This document shows positions 13,969-21,539 of a stretch of DNA of 22,549 nt, piece after piece. Position numbers and translations under genes: made by a program. Under the pieces are notes generated by a model. The model was not told the DNA's origin. It did no database searches and saw nothing but the letters and a program-made list of their open reading frames with translations. This DNA comes from JAEZAF01 sp964395665. Its GTDB lineage: Bacteria > Chloroflexota > Anaerolineae > Aggregatilineales > Phototrophicaceae. Position 1 is the stretch's first letter, and each line of letters begins with the position of its first letter. Location: the NCBI GenBank assembly GCA_964395665.1, contig CAYNDH010000057.1:1-22549 (forward strand). The letters are read 5' to 3'.

Positions 13969-15564
13969 TTAACCCAGTGCGGTCATAATGCGCGTGACCG
14001 ACTCGTTAATTACCGTCAAAATCCAGTTCGGCAGCACGCCGGTCACCAGCATCAGCACCATCAGCGGCGCAATCGCGATCACCTCACGTACTTCGATCTC
14101 CAGACTGTAGTCACGCCACTGAAGATTAAACGGCCCATGAAGCACCGCTCGAATCCCTTTGAGAATGTACGAACCGGTAAACAGCAGGCCGAGCATCGAG
14201 ATGACCGTCAGCACTGTGAACACCGGGAAGGCACCGCGCACCACCAGAAATTCGCTGACAAAACCGTTCAGACCGGGCAGGCCAAGGCTCGCCATACTGG
14301 TAAAGATGAAGATCGCGCCGTAGATCGGGGCCTTCACCCAGAAGCCGCCATACTGACGCATATCGCGGGTATGGGTTTTGTGATAGATCGCGCCGGCCAG
14401 CAGGAACATCCCGGCAGAGCTTAAGCCGTGGTTGAACATCTGGAAGACCGCGCCGTTGGTGGCGATGATCGCGTCCTGCATCTGCTCGGACGAACCAGTG
14501 CGGAAGACTTCGGCATAAATCGCCGCCATCACTGCCAGCCCCAGCGCCACAAAGCCCATGTGATTGACCGAGCTGTAGGCCACCAGCCGCTTGATGTCGT
14601 TCTGCCCGAACGCGGCAAACGCGCCGAGGACGATACCGAGCATCGAGAGGAAGGCGAACAGCCCCGCCCATGTCACCGGCAGGTTGAGGAAGCCGATTTC
14701 CGCACCCCACACATCCGGGAACAGCGGGATCACCAGCCGGATGAAGCCGTAAGCACCGAGCTTGAGCATCACACCGGCCAGCAGCATCGAGCCAGCGGTC
14801 GGTGCTTCGGAGTGGGCATCCGGCAGCCATGTGTGGAACGGCCAGACCGGGACCTTGATCGCGAAAGCGACGAAGAAGCCAAGGAAAGCCAGCGCCTTGA
14901 CCGTCTCGATACTCGCACCAAGGAAGACACCGCCTTCAGGGCTGAAGTTCGGCCAGTCCTGCGTAAGCTGCGCGATGTCGAAGGTCCCGGCGGTCATCCC
15001 AATCAACTGGACCGCCAGCAGCATCCCGAGTGTGCCGCCAATCGAGTAAATGAAGAACTTGGTTGCGGCGTACTGACGGTTCGCGCTGCCCCATTCCTTA
15101 ATCAGGAAGTAGATCGGCACAAGGCTGATTTCGTAAAACAGGAAGAAGATCATCAGGTCGCGGGCCACAAACACGCCCATCAGACCGGTTTCAAACAGCA
15201 GGATCAGCGCCAGATGCGCCCCTGCGCGGTCCTCAATTTCCCAACTGATGAGGATGGACAGCGGCACCAGAATACCGGTCAGCAGCACCATCGCAGCGCT
15301 GATGCCATCGATGCCCAGATGCCACGACGCGCCAATCGTCGGGAACCATTCGGCAAACATGGCGAATTCGGCGCCTTCACTGGCATACGCATTGAAGACC
15401 AGCACCGACAGCGCCCCAACACCGACCGCCACTGCCAGCGACGCCCAACGCACAATCGCTTTACTGGGGTTCAGGCTCGCCAGTCCAAGGACCAGGAGTG
15501 CGCCCAGGGCCGGTGCGAACACCAGCACCATGAGCGGGTTAATGCCAAAAACGTTCAGATCCAT
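13969..15564 (-). CDS. nuoM: NADH-quinone oxidoreductase subunit M
   Basis: Antiporter-like pump subunit, 531 residues, of canonical form. Seen: TM3 LGIDGISAAMVLL, Glu145 in TM5 (FFLFYEISLVPIYFL), Lys237 in TM7 (AFAIKVPVWPFHTWLPDAH), Lys268 in TM8, NHMGFVALG, and Glu438 in TM12 (GFVSEFL). All charged residues of the half-channels are present, in contrast to the downstream second copy. The start at 15564 has AGGAG 12 bp upstream. It lies 49 bp after nuoL. Confidence 0.96.
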   Translation of the reverse strand: MDLNVFGINPLMVLVFAPALGALLVLGLASLNPSKAIVRWASLAVAVGVGALSVLVFNAYASEGAEFAMFAEWFPTIGASWHLGIDGISAAMVLLTGILVPLSILISWEIEDRAGAHLALILLFETGLMGVFVARDLMIFFLFYEISLVPIYFLIKEWGSANRQYAATKFFIYSIGGTLGMLLAVQLIGMTAGTFDIAQLTQDWPNFSPEGGVFLGASIETVKALAFLGFFVAFAIKVPVWPFHTWLPDAHSEAPTAGSMLLAGVMLKLGAYGFIRLVIPLFPDVWGAEIGFLNLPVTWAGLFAFLSMLGIVLGAFAAFGQNDIKRLVAYSSVNHMGFVALGLAVMAAIYAEVFRTGSSEQMQDAIIATNGAVFQMFNHGLSSAGMFLLAGAIYHKTHTRDMRQYGGFWVKAPIYGAIFIFTSMASLGLPGLNGFVSEFLVVRGAFPVFTVLTVISMLGLLFTGSYILKGIRAVLHGPFNLQWRDYSLEIEVREVIAIAPLMVLMLVTGVLPNWILTVINESVTRIMTALG

Positions 15565-15613
15565 AAGTCTATAAAACTCCTATCCGCAGTCCAGACCGCG
15601 TGCGGCAGTGAAG

Positions 15614-18106
15614 TTAACTTCCGGCCAATCCGATGGATGCCGCAAATATCAACCCGATTAAGATGGCAAAGACAGCGACAAACAACAGATACTGCTGTAT
15701 CCGACCCGTTTCAACGTAGCGCAGCCGCTCTCCGAACTGACCCAGCAGGCGCGGAACGCCGTCACCGACGCCGTCGATCAGCCACAGGTTGAACACTTTC
15801 AGCAGATCGCCGATAAAGTTGGCGGTACGGGCAATCAGATGCAGCGAACCATCGATGATGCCACGGTCGATGAAGTCTCCAGCGACACGGGAGATCACCT
15901 GTGACGGCACGACGAAGATCGTCTGATACAGTTCATCGAAGTAGTACTTGTTCTTCAGCAGGTTGTAGACCGGCCCCAGCGGTTTCACCAGCGGGTCAAC
16001 CTGACCGGCGGCCAGCGGCTTGCGACCGTACATCAGCCAGCCGAGATACAGCCCACCGAGCGCCACAACGAACGACGTCAGCACCGGCACAAAGCTGAAC
16101 GGCGGGTGCGACGGCAGACGGGTCGGCAGCAGTGTGTATTCTGTCCAGTGGAAGAACGGGTTGCCATGCGCCGAGAAGATCGGCCCCAGCACCGGGAATT
16201 CCGCCGGGACACCGACGAAACCGGCGAAGATCGCGAAGAAAGCCAGAATGACCAGCGGAAGCTGCATGGTGATGCTGATAATGCTGCCCGGACCGCCAAG
16301 GCTGGCGTGCGCGGCTTCTTCCGTGCGCGGTTCACCAAGGAAGGTCAGGCAGAGCTGACGCGCCGTGTAGAACGCAGTCAGGAAGGCGGCAATCGCAAGG
16401 ATGGCGAAGACAAAGGCGTGCGGGGCATAGCCGTGCGTCAGGCCGTAGTAGGCATCCGCCAGAATTTCGTCCTTCGACCAGAAACCGGCGGTAATCAGCG
16501 GGAAGCCTGCCAGTGACAGGCCGCCGATGATGAACGTCACCGCCGTCACCGGGATGCGCTTCGCAAGGCCGCCCATGTTCATCATATCCTGCGGGTCGAA
16601 GTGATGACCGGCTTCATCAAAGCCGTGCGGATCATGGACGTGGTGGCCGGGATCTTCGTCGATGTGATGGCCTTCTGCGTCAAGCCCGCTGGCATCCGCC
16701 ACCGGGATACCCTGCGATTCGAGATGATCCGCAGCGCGTTCCTGTGTCGGTGTCGCGACTGTGTGCGTACCAGCACCCGCAGCCGAAGCCGCCAGCACCG
16801 GATAATTCTCATCGTCATGGTGCGAGTGCATATGGTGGACGTGCTGTTCGCCGTGTTCCATCGCATGGATGACCGAACCGGAAGCCATGAACAGCAGCGC
16901 CTTGAAGAACGCGTGAGTAATCAGGTGGAAGGCTGCCGCGATGTATGCGCCGATGCCGAGCGCGGCCATCATGAAGCCGAGCTGTGAGATCGTCGAATAC
17001 GCCAGCACCTTCTTGACGTCGTTCTGCGTGACGGCAATCGTGGCCGCGAACAGCGCCGTGAATCCGCCGATAAATGCCATCAGCAGCAGCGGAGAGGTGA
17101 AGACGCCGTCATGCGCATTGCCACCCGCTTCGAACAGCGGGAACATGCGGATGATCGCGTAAATACCGGCAGACACCATGGCCGCCGCGTGAATCATCGC
17201 GCTGACCGGTGTCGGGCCTTCCATCGCGTCCGGCAGCCAGACATGCAGCGGGAACTGGGCCGACTTGCCGATCGTACCGATCACAAGGAAGATGCCGATC
17301 AGGGCAGAGGCGCTCAGGCCGAAACCACCGAGCAGCAGGGCCGGTGTCGCCGCCAGCGCATCCAGTACCGCTTCATTGTAGAGGATCTCGCGGAAGTTCA
17401 GCGTCCCCGTCAAAGCATAGAGGTAAGCGATACCGAGCAGCATGATAACGTCCGCGGTACGGGTGGTCATGAAGGCTTTGACCGCGGCGCGATAGGCGGT
17501 GTGTTTCTCGAACCAGAACCCGATCAGCAGGTATGAGCAGAGGCCCATGATTTCCCAACCGGCGAACAGCAGCAGCAGGTTATCCGCCACCACCAGCATC
17601 AGCATCGCCCCCGCGAACAGCGAGATGAGTGCGAAGAAGCGTGACTGGCGCGGATCGTGGGCCATATAGCCGATCGAGTAAATGAAGATCATGGTCACGG
17701 CCAGCGGCACCATCACCAGCATAATCACCGTCAGCGGATCGACCAGCACGCCCAGCGTGAAGGATGTCGTACCGAGCGACAGCCAGTTAACGCGGCTGCC
17801 GAAGACCTCAGGGCCGAAGTTACCCGCCCCGATAGAAAGCGCGTCCAGCACCACTTTCCACGAGATCAGCCATGCCGAGATCGCACCGCTCAGGCCGACG
17901 ATGATCGTCAGCACGCGGCTAAGTGGTGTCACCACTGGGACGAGCATCCCGTCATAATCGGGATGGTGGCCGCCGTATTCGTGTTTATCAGATGCCGGGA
18001 CGAGCTTACTGCGGTTCGTGATCAGGGTAATGATCAGGAATGCCAGCAGCGGCCCGACCGGGATCAGCCACGGAAGAAAATTTGGATCATTCAAAAGGTT
18101 ATTCAT
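15614..18106 (-). CDS. nuoL: NADH-quinone oxidoreductase subunit L with His-rich insertion and extended lateral helix
   Basis: Distal antiporter-like subunit. It has 830 residues against 606-613 in Thermus and E. coli. Core residues are present: Glu185 in TM5 (GWEIMGLCSYLLIGFW), Lys281 in TM7 (GTIGKSAQFPLHVWLPDAM), His306, the His394/His398/Lys402 set (FHLITHAFFK), and Lys545 in TM12 (GFWSKDEIL). Additions: a His/Asp/Glu-rich insertion at about 417-507 between SVIHA and MNMGGL (about 18 His), a longer N-terminal loop around 33-57, and a long amphipathic C-terminal helix region (724-806). From DELY to the conserved Tyr before the last TM it measures 83 residues against 53 in E. coli, about 30 more. 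The ribosome site is weak (AGG 12 bp before the ATG). Confidence 0.96.
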   Translation of the reverse strand: MNNLLNDPNFLPWLIPVGPLLAFLIITLITNRSKLVPASDKHEYGGHHPDYDGMLVPVVTPLSRVLTIIVGLSGAISAWLISWKVVLDALSIGAGNFGPEVFGSRVNWLSLGTTSFTLGVLVDPLTVIMLVMVPLAVTMIFIYSIGYMAHDPRQSRFFALISLFAGAMLMLVVADNLLLLFAGWEIMGLCSYLLIGFWFEKHTAYRAAVKAFMTTRTADVIMLLGIAYLYALTGTLNFREILYNEAVLDALAATPALLLGGFGLSASALIGIFLVIGTIGKSAQFPLHVWLPDAMEGPTPVSAMIHAAAMVSAGIYAIIRMFPLFEAGGNAHDGVFTSPLLLMAFIGGFTALFAATIAVTQNDVKKVLAYSTISQLGFMMAALGIGAYIAAAFHLITHAFFKALLFMASGSVIHAMEHGEQHVHHMHSHHDDENYPVLAASAAGAGTHTVATPTQERAADHLESQGIPVADASGLDAEGHHIDEDPGHHVHDPHGFDEAGHHFDPQDMMNMGGLAKRIPVTAVTFIIGGLSLAGFPLITAGFWSKDEILADAYYGLTHGYAPHAFVFAILAIAAFLTAFYTARQLCLTFLGEPRTEEAAHASLGGPGSIISITMQLPLVILAFFAIFAGFVGVPAEFPVLGPIFSAHGNPFFHWTEYTLLPTRLPSHPPFSFVPVLTSFVVALGGLYLGWLMYGRKPLAAGQVDPLVKPLGPVYNLLKNKYYFDELYQTIFVVPSQVISRVAGDFIDRGIIDGSLHLIARTANFIGDLLKVFNLWLIDGVGDGVPRLLGQFGERLRYVETGRIQQYLLFVAVFAILIGLIFAASIGLAGS

Positions 18107-18168
18107 GCAGGTACCTATCTGTCGGGAACCTATCCAGGAACCCAGTCACTGCTAAATAATTCACGCGC

Positions 18169-18477
18169 TTACCATTTCAGCAGGTCAACATCTTCGACCA
18201 GCACCGAGCGGCGGTTGCGGTAAACCGCGATGATAATCGCCAGACCGACGGCTGCTTCTGCCGCCGCGACCACAAACACAAAAGCCGCAAATGCCTGCCC
18301 GCTCATCACCAGCGGTGTCTGAAAACGCCAGAACGCCACCAGATTGATATTGACGGCGTTCAGCATCAGTTCCACACCCATCAGAATGGTGATCGCATTA
18401 CGGCGAGACAGCGTGACTGCCATCCCAATGCAGAACAGCGCGGCTGCTACTGCCAGAAACATCCATAAAGGAACCAT
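18169..18477 (-). CDS. nuoK: NADH-quinone oxidoreductase subunit K
   Basis: 102 residues, three membrane helices. Seen: the SRRNAITILMGVELMLNAVN motif with Glu36 in TM2 and Glu74 in TM3 (AAAEAAVGLAI), the two buried carboxylates of the E-channel, then the VYRNRRSVLVEDVDLLKW end. Length and motifs are normal. GAGGA lies 9 bp before the start. It is 32 bp after nuoJ. Confidence 0.96.
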   Translation of the reverse strand: MVPLWMFLAVAAALFCIGMAVTLSRRNAITILMGVELMLNAVNINLVAFWRFQTPLVMSGQAFAAFVFVVAAAEAAVGLAIIIAVYRNRRSVLVEDVDLLKW

Positions 18478-18509
18478 CGCGTTATGTCCTCTTTCCCCGA
18501 TAGACCGGT

Positions 18510-19037
18510 CTACATCTGCTCGTCGTCACGGGCGATGACAATCGCACCGATCATGGCGGCGGTCAGCAGCAGTGATGCCAGTTCGAACGGCAGCACATAC
18601 CCATTCCCACTGACAAGCGCGATGCCCAGATCGGTGGTATTTCCCACAATCGTAGCCGCCGACGCCGGGTCCACATCGCCCCAGATCGGGATGATAACGC
18701 CCACCATCAGCAGCAGGAACATCAGCACCGATACGCCAGCACTCACCCACCACTGATCATTAAAGCGATGTGTGATATTCGTCATGCCGCGTGTGAGCAT
18801 CACGGCGAAGGTGAACAGAATACCAATCGCACCGATGTATACCAGCACCTGCACCACCGCCAGAAACGGCGCACTGAGCAGGACAAAAAACCCGGCAATA
18901 CCGAACAGGCTGACGATCAGCCACACCGCACCGCGTACGAGGTTCCGGTTTGTCAGCACGCCCACTGCACCGCCCAGGGTCAGAATCGTAAAGAAGCCGA
19001 ATGCAATCGCTTCCCACGATAAACCGCCTATAACCAT
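18510..19037 (-). CDS. nuoJ: NADH-quinone oxidoreductase subunit J
   Basis: 175 residues, five predicted membrane helices. The TM3 signature VQVLVYIGAIGILFTFAVML, with the conserved Tyr and the pi-bulge region, identifies it; it links the E-channel to the antiporter-like subunits. Length is normal. AAGGAG is well placed before the ATG at 19037. A 233-bp noncoding gap separates it from nuoH, where nuoI lies in many bacteria. Confidence 0.95.
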   Translation of the reverse strand: MVIGGLSWEAIAFGFFTILTLGGAVGVLTNRNLVRGAVWLIVSLFGIAGFFVLLSAPFLAVVQVLVYIGAIGILFTFAVMLTRGMTNITHRFNDQWWVSAGVSVLMFLLLMVGVIIPIWGDVDPASAATIVGNTTDLGIALVSGNGYVLPFELASLLLTAAMIGAIVIARDDEQM

Positions 19038-19270
19038 GGTCGTCTCCTTATAATCCGGCCCAGTTTCGTATTTCTGCTGGCCGGTGTCGTTTGGAATAAT
19101 CCGGTAAAACCAGAGAAGGTGACACTTTATCTGTTTCGCGTTTCACATCAGGGCGGTGCAGGCCTTCTCTATGACTGCTGCCACTGTCACCGCTTCGGCG
19201 CAAACTGCGCCTGCATCATGAGGCGGTCTGCCGCTACTGCCACAAACCGCCTCGCTTGTTTCCAGTTCAG
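19038..19270 (-). promoter_or_regulatory. Noncoding spacer with two hairpins between nuoH and nuoJ
   Basis: This is by far the longest gap in the operon. It contains GGCGCA-AAC-TGCGCC (19197-19211) and an 8-bp stem GAGGCGGT/ACCGCCTC (19220-19227 with 19246-19253). There is no U-tract. I translated two minus-strand frames across the spacer and the third stops at once: no ferredoxin CxxCxxC motif appears, so it is not a remnant of nuoI. It may be an RNA processing site or carry an internal promoter for nuoJ onward. Confidence 0.5.
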
Positions 19271-20509
19271 TTAGTCCCCGGCGGCTGCCGCGTGGACGCC
19301 TGTCCCCGCCCGTTCTTCAAGCGCTCGCTCTTCCCGCCCCTGATTACGGAGCAGGGTGATCGTGCCGAACGCGATCAGCGCATTACCGAGCAGCAGAATC
19401 GCCGCCTGCGGCAAATTCTGAACGAAGTTACCCGGATCAGCCGGGGCCAGCCCCAGATCGACCGTGATGCGCAGCAGGAAAGCGGTCACCAGCACGTTGA
19501 CAATCGACAGCGGCACAAGGAACTTCCAGTTGAAGTTCATAAGCTGGTCGATACGCAGACGCGGCAGCGAGTTACGCAGCCACAGCGCGATAAAGTACCA
19601 TACACTGGCCTTGAGCATCAGATAGACGAAGCCGAGCAGCGGTGCGCTTTCGGCAAACGGGCCAAGCCAGCCGCCGCTGAACAGGGTGGCGATCAGCACA
19701 CCGTTGGTAAACACGTGCATGAACTCGCCCGCGAAGAACATGGCGAACTTCATGCCGGAATATTCAATATTGAAGCCTGCCACCAGTTCAGACTCTGCTT
19801 CGAGCAGGTCGAACGGGCCACGGCCAGTTTCCGCCTGAGAGGAGATCAGGAAGATGAACAGCGCAACCGGCGCGGTGAACATATACCACATGCCATACTG
19901 GGCCTGGACGATGTCTACCATGCTCATGCTGCCTGCCAGCATCACAACGATCAGCAGTGAGAGCGCCAGCGGCACTTCATAGCTGATGAGCTGCGCCACG
20001 ACACGGAACGAGCCGAGCAGCGCATACTTGTTGTTGCTGGCCCACCCGGCCATGATGACCGACAGCGTGCCGATTGAGGCAACGGTGATAAAGTACAGTG
20101 CGCCGATGTCGAGATCGACGCCGACGTGATACGGTGTGAAGGGGATCACCGCCCAGATCAGCAGCACAGAGGCCACCATGAACGGCGGTGCGAGATTGTA
20201 CATCAGCTTGTCAGCACCGGCGGGGGTGATGTCTTCCTTGCCAAGCAGCTTGACGACATCCGCCAGCGGCTGGATCAGGCCGAACGGTCCAACCCGGTTG
20301 GGGCCGACGCGGTCCTGAATACGGGCGGCGATCTTGCGCTCCACCCAGATCAGCAGAATCGTGACCAGCAGCGGGAAGGTCGCAACCATGACCACACCCA
20401 GCAGGATCGAGACGAACTCGGCAATGCCGGCATCCCATCCCGCCTGCACCATACAGGCCGAGAAGGTATTGAAAATATCAGAACATGCAGCAGCAGGGGT
20501 CGATGGCAT
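19271..20509 (-). CDS. nuoH: NADH-quinone oxidoreductase subunit H
   Basis: 412 residues, eight membrane helices. It forms the quinone chamber with NuoB and NuoD. Signatures seen: the first cytosolic loop ERKIAARIQDRVGPNRVGP continuing to PLADVVKLLGKED, and the AETGRGPFDLLEAESELVAG region ending in EYSG with its conserved acidic residues. It has a longer hydrophilic N-terminus (about 30 residues) and an acidic/Ala-rich C-tail (EERALEERAGTG...). AAGGAG lies 9 bp upstream of ATG 20509. It follows nuoA by 12 bp without the usual B, C, D (and E, F, G) in between. Confidence 0.96.
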   Translation of the reverse strand: MPSTPAAACSDIFNTFSACMVQAGWDAGIAEFVSILLGVVMVATFPLLVTILLIWVERKIAARIQDRVGPNRVGPFGLIQPLADVVKLLGKEDITPAGADKLMYNLAPPFMVASVLLIWAVIPFTPYHVGVDLDIGALYFITVASIGTLSVIMAGWASNNKYALLGSFRVVAQLISYEVPLALSLLIVVMLAGSMSMVDIVQAQYGMWYMFTAPVALFIFLISSQAETGRGPFDLLEAESELVAGFNIEYSGMKFAMFFAGEFMHVFTNGVLIATLFSGGWLGPFAESAPLLGFVYLMLKASVWYFIALWLRNSLPRLRIDQLMNFNWKFLVPLSIVNVLVTAFLLRITVDLGLAPADPGNFVQNLPQAAILLLGNALIAFGTITLLRNQGREERALEERAGTGVHAAAAGD

Positions 20510-20521
20510 ATTGGGCGCTCC

Positions 20522-20887
20522 TTACGACCATTCCAGGGCATTCTTACCCCAGGCATAAAACAGCGCGTCCGTCAGCAGGAAGATAAAGAGCAGCCCTGCG
20601 CCAAACGCGAACAGATCAAGCTGTGTATACGCCAGTGCCCACGGGAATAAAAAGACCATTTCAACATCAAAGACCAGGAAGATCAGGCCGTAGAGATAAT
20701 ACTGCACCTTAAACTGAACCCATGTATCGCCGACCGTCTCGACGCCGCACTCGTATGTCGCCTGCTTGATGGCATTGGGCTTACGGGGGCTAAGGATGCC
20801 GCCGATCACAATCGGAAGTGCGGGCAGCAGCGGCGCGATCAGGAAGAAGATGCCGATAAAACCCCACTGATTGAGTACGCTAGTCAT
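20522..20887 (-). CDS. nuoA: NADH-quinone oxidoreductase subunit A
   Basis: 121 residues, three membrane helices. Signatures: YECGVETVGD with the mobile-loop Cys, and FDVEMVFLFPWA with conserved acidic residues in TM2. Length is normal. The ribosome site is weak (AAAGGC). It is the first gene of the operon, with a leader of about 140 nt from the promoter at 21034-21062. Confidence 0.96.
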   Translation of the reverse strand: MTSVLNQWGFIGIFFLIAPLLPALPIVIGGILSPRKPNAIKQATYECGVETVGDTWVQFKVQYYLYGLIFLVFDVEMVFLFPWALAYTQLDLFAFGAGLLFIFLLTDALFYAWGKNALEWS

Positions 20888-20986
20888 AGACCGTGCCTTT
20901 TGAAATAAACCGTTTTCGGTGTGCTGTACATGGCAGTCGATAAAACGCCTGCCAGCTTCTAAGTTCGTTTATGGGTTTTACATGAT

Positions 20987-21016
20987 AAAGGCGCGTGGTT
21001 GAAGACTTGCGCCCTT
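20987..21016 (-). promoter_or_regulatory. Hairpin in the nuo operon leader
   Basis: In the 5' leader RNA, AAGGGCGC (21016-21009) pairs with GCGCCTTT (20994-20987), 8 pairs with one G-U, loop 14 nt. It is followed by a weak U-run (UUUAU shared with the stem). It could modulate transcription or mRNA stability; evidence is structural only. Confidence 0.3.
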
Positions 21017-21033
21017 TGTCACAAACGCCCCAT

Positions 21034-21062
21034 AGTATAACAGCCAGACTGCCGGATCGCAA
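21034..21062 (-). promoter_or_regulatory. Sigma70-type promoter of the nuo operon
   Basis: Minus strand: -35 TTGCGA (21062-21057), exactly 17 bp, then -10 TATACT (21039-21034). Transcription would start near 21027, giving a leader of about 140 nt before nuoA. This is the best promoter match in the window. Confidence 0.7.
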
Positions 21063-21266
21063 TGTGAGAAGCGCGACTTTATTGTGCAATCCGAACAGTT
21101 AAACCCTGTGCTTTTTGGGGCCGCCCCGTCGGAATTCTAGCACATCCATATTGATTACCCAACAAAATGTTTCGATTAGAGAGGAGCGGCGTTAGATTTT
21201 GGTTCTCACGCTAACCCCACCCCCGCACAGTGATGCAGGGATGTGCTTCAGCGCATCCGCATTAAG

Positions 21267-21292
21267 CTGGGCTATGGAAGCCCGCATTTTTT
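21267..21292 (+). terminator. Orphan terminator-like hairpin
   Basis: GGGCT (21269-21273) pairs with AGCCC (21279-21283); flanking GC pairs extend it past a bulged T. It is followed by GCA and TTTTTT (21287-21292) on the plus strand. Just upstream is a second stem, GGATGTGC/GCGCATCC. No plus-strand gene ends here, so it may mark the end of a small RNA or be a chance structure. Confidence 0.45.
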
Positions 21293-21390
21293 AACTGGTG
21301 CAAACATCTCTATCCCCATGCATCACGACGACCTGTTTTTCTCCCTTTTCCTCGCAGCAAATAACGCTGCCTTCGCATCACCTGTTTTCT

Positions 21391-21424
21391 CCCTTCCCTC
21401 GGAGCCAAGCGAGTGGGGGAAGGG
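21391..21424. repeat. C/G-rich inverted repeat
   Basis: CCCTTCCC (21391-21398) and GGGAAGGG (21417-21424) form a perfect 8-bp stem with an 18-nt spacer. It lies 115 bp upstream of the pentapeptide gene. It resembles dispersed intergenic repeats, but only one copy is in this window. Confidence 0.4.
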
Positions 21425-21539
21425 TCGGGGATGGAGGGCTTTTCCACCTCATAATCCCCCCGATTCACCGGCGAGAGATTGAGCCACATTCCCGTTATAC
21501 TCACCGGATACCCACTGCATCGCACAGGAGTAAACCACA

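Larger units (their letters stand above)
21063..21539. other. Intergenic region between the nuo promoter and the pentapeptide gene
   Basis: 477 bp with no credible gene. It contains a terminator-like hairpin at 21267-21292 without an obvious upstream gene, an inverted repeat of C/G runs at 21391-21424, and a -10-like TATACT (21496-21501) 39 bp ahead of the pentapeptide ORF. Short open frames here have no ribosome sites or recognisable sequence. Confidence 0.6.

Noticed and set aside
14428..15792. 454-codon open frame on the plus strand opposite nuoM
   Set aside because: It is antisense to a clear NuoM gene, has the Arg/His/Gln-rich make-up of a reverse-frame shadow and no ribosome site.
19038..19270. 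Remnant of nuoI
   Set aside because: Two minus-strand frames translated here show no CxxCxxCxxxCP motif and the third stops at once; nothing ferredoxin-like is visible.
20880..21089. 69-codon minus-strand frame upstream of nuoA
   Set aside because: It overlaps the likely promoter and leader, ends in the nuoA start region and has no recognisable sequence.
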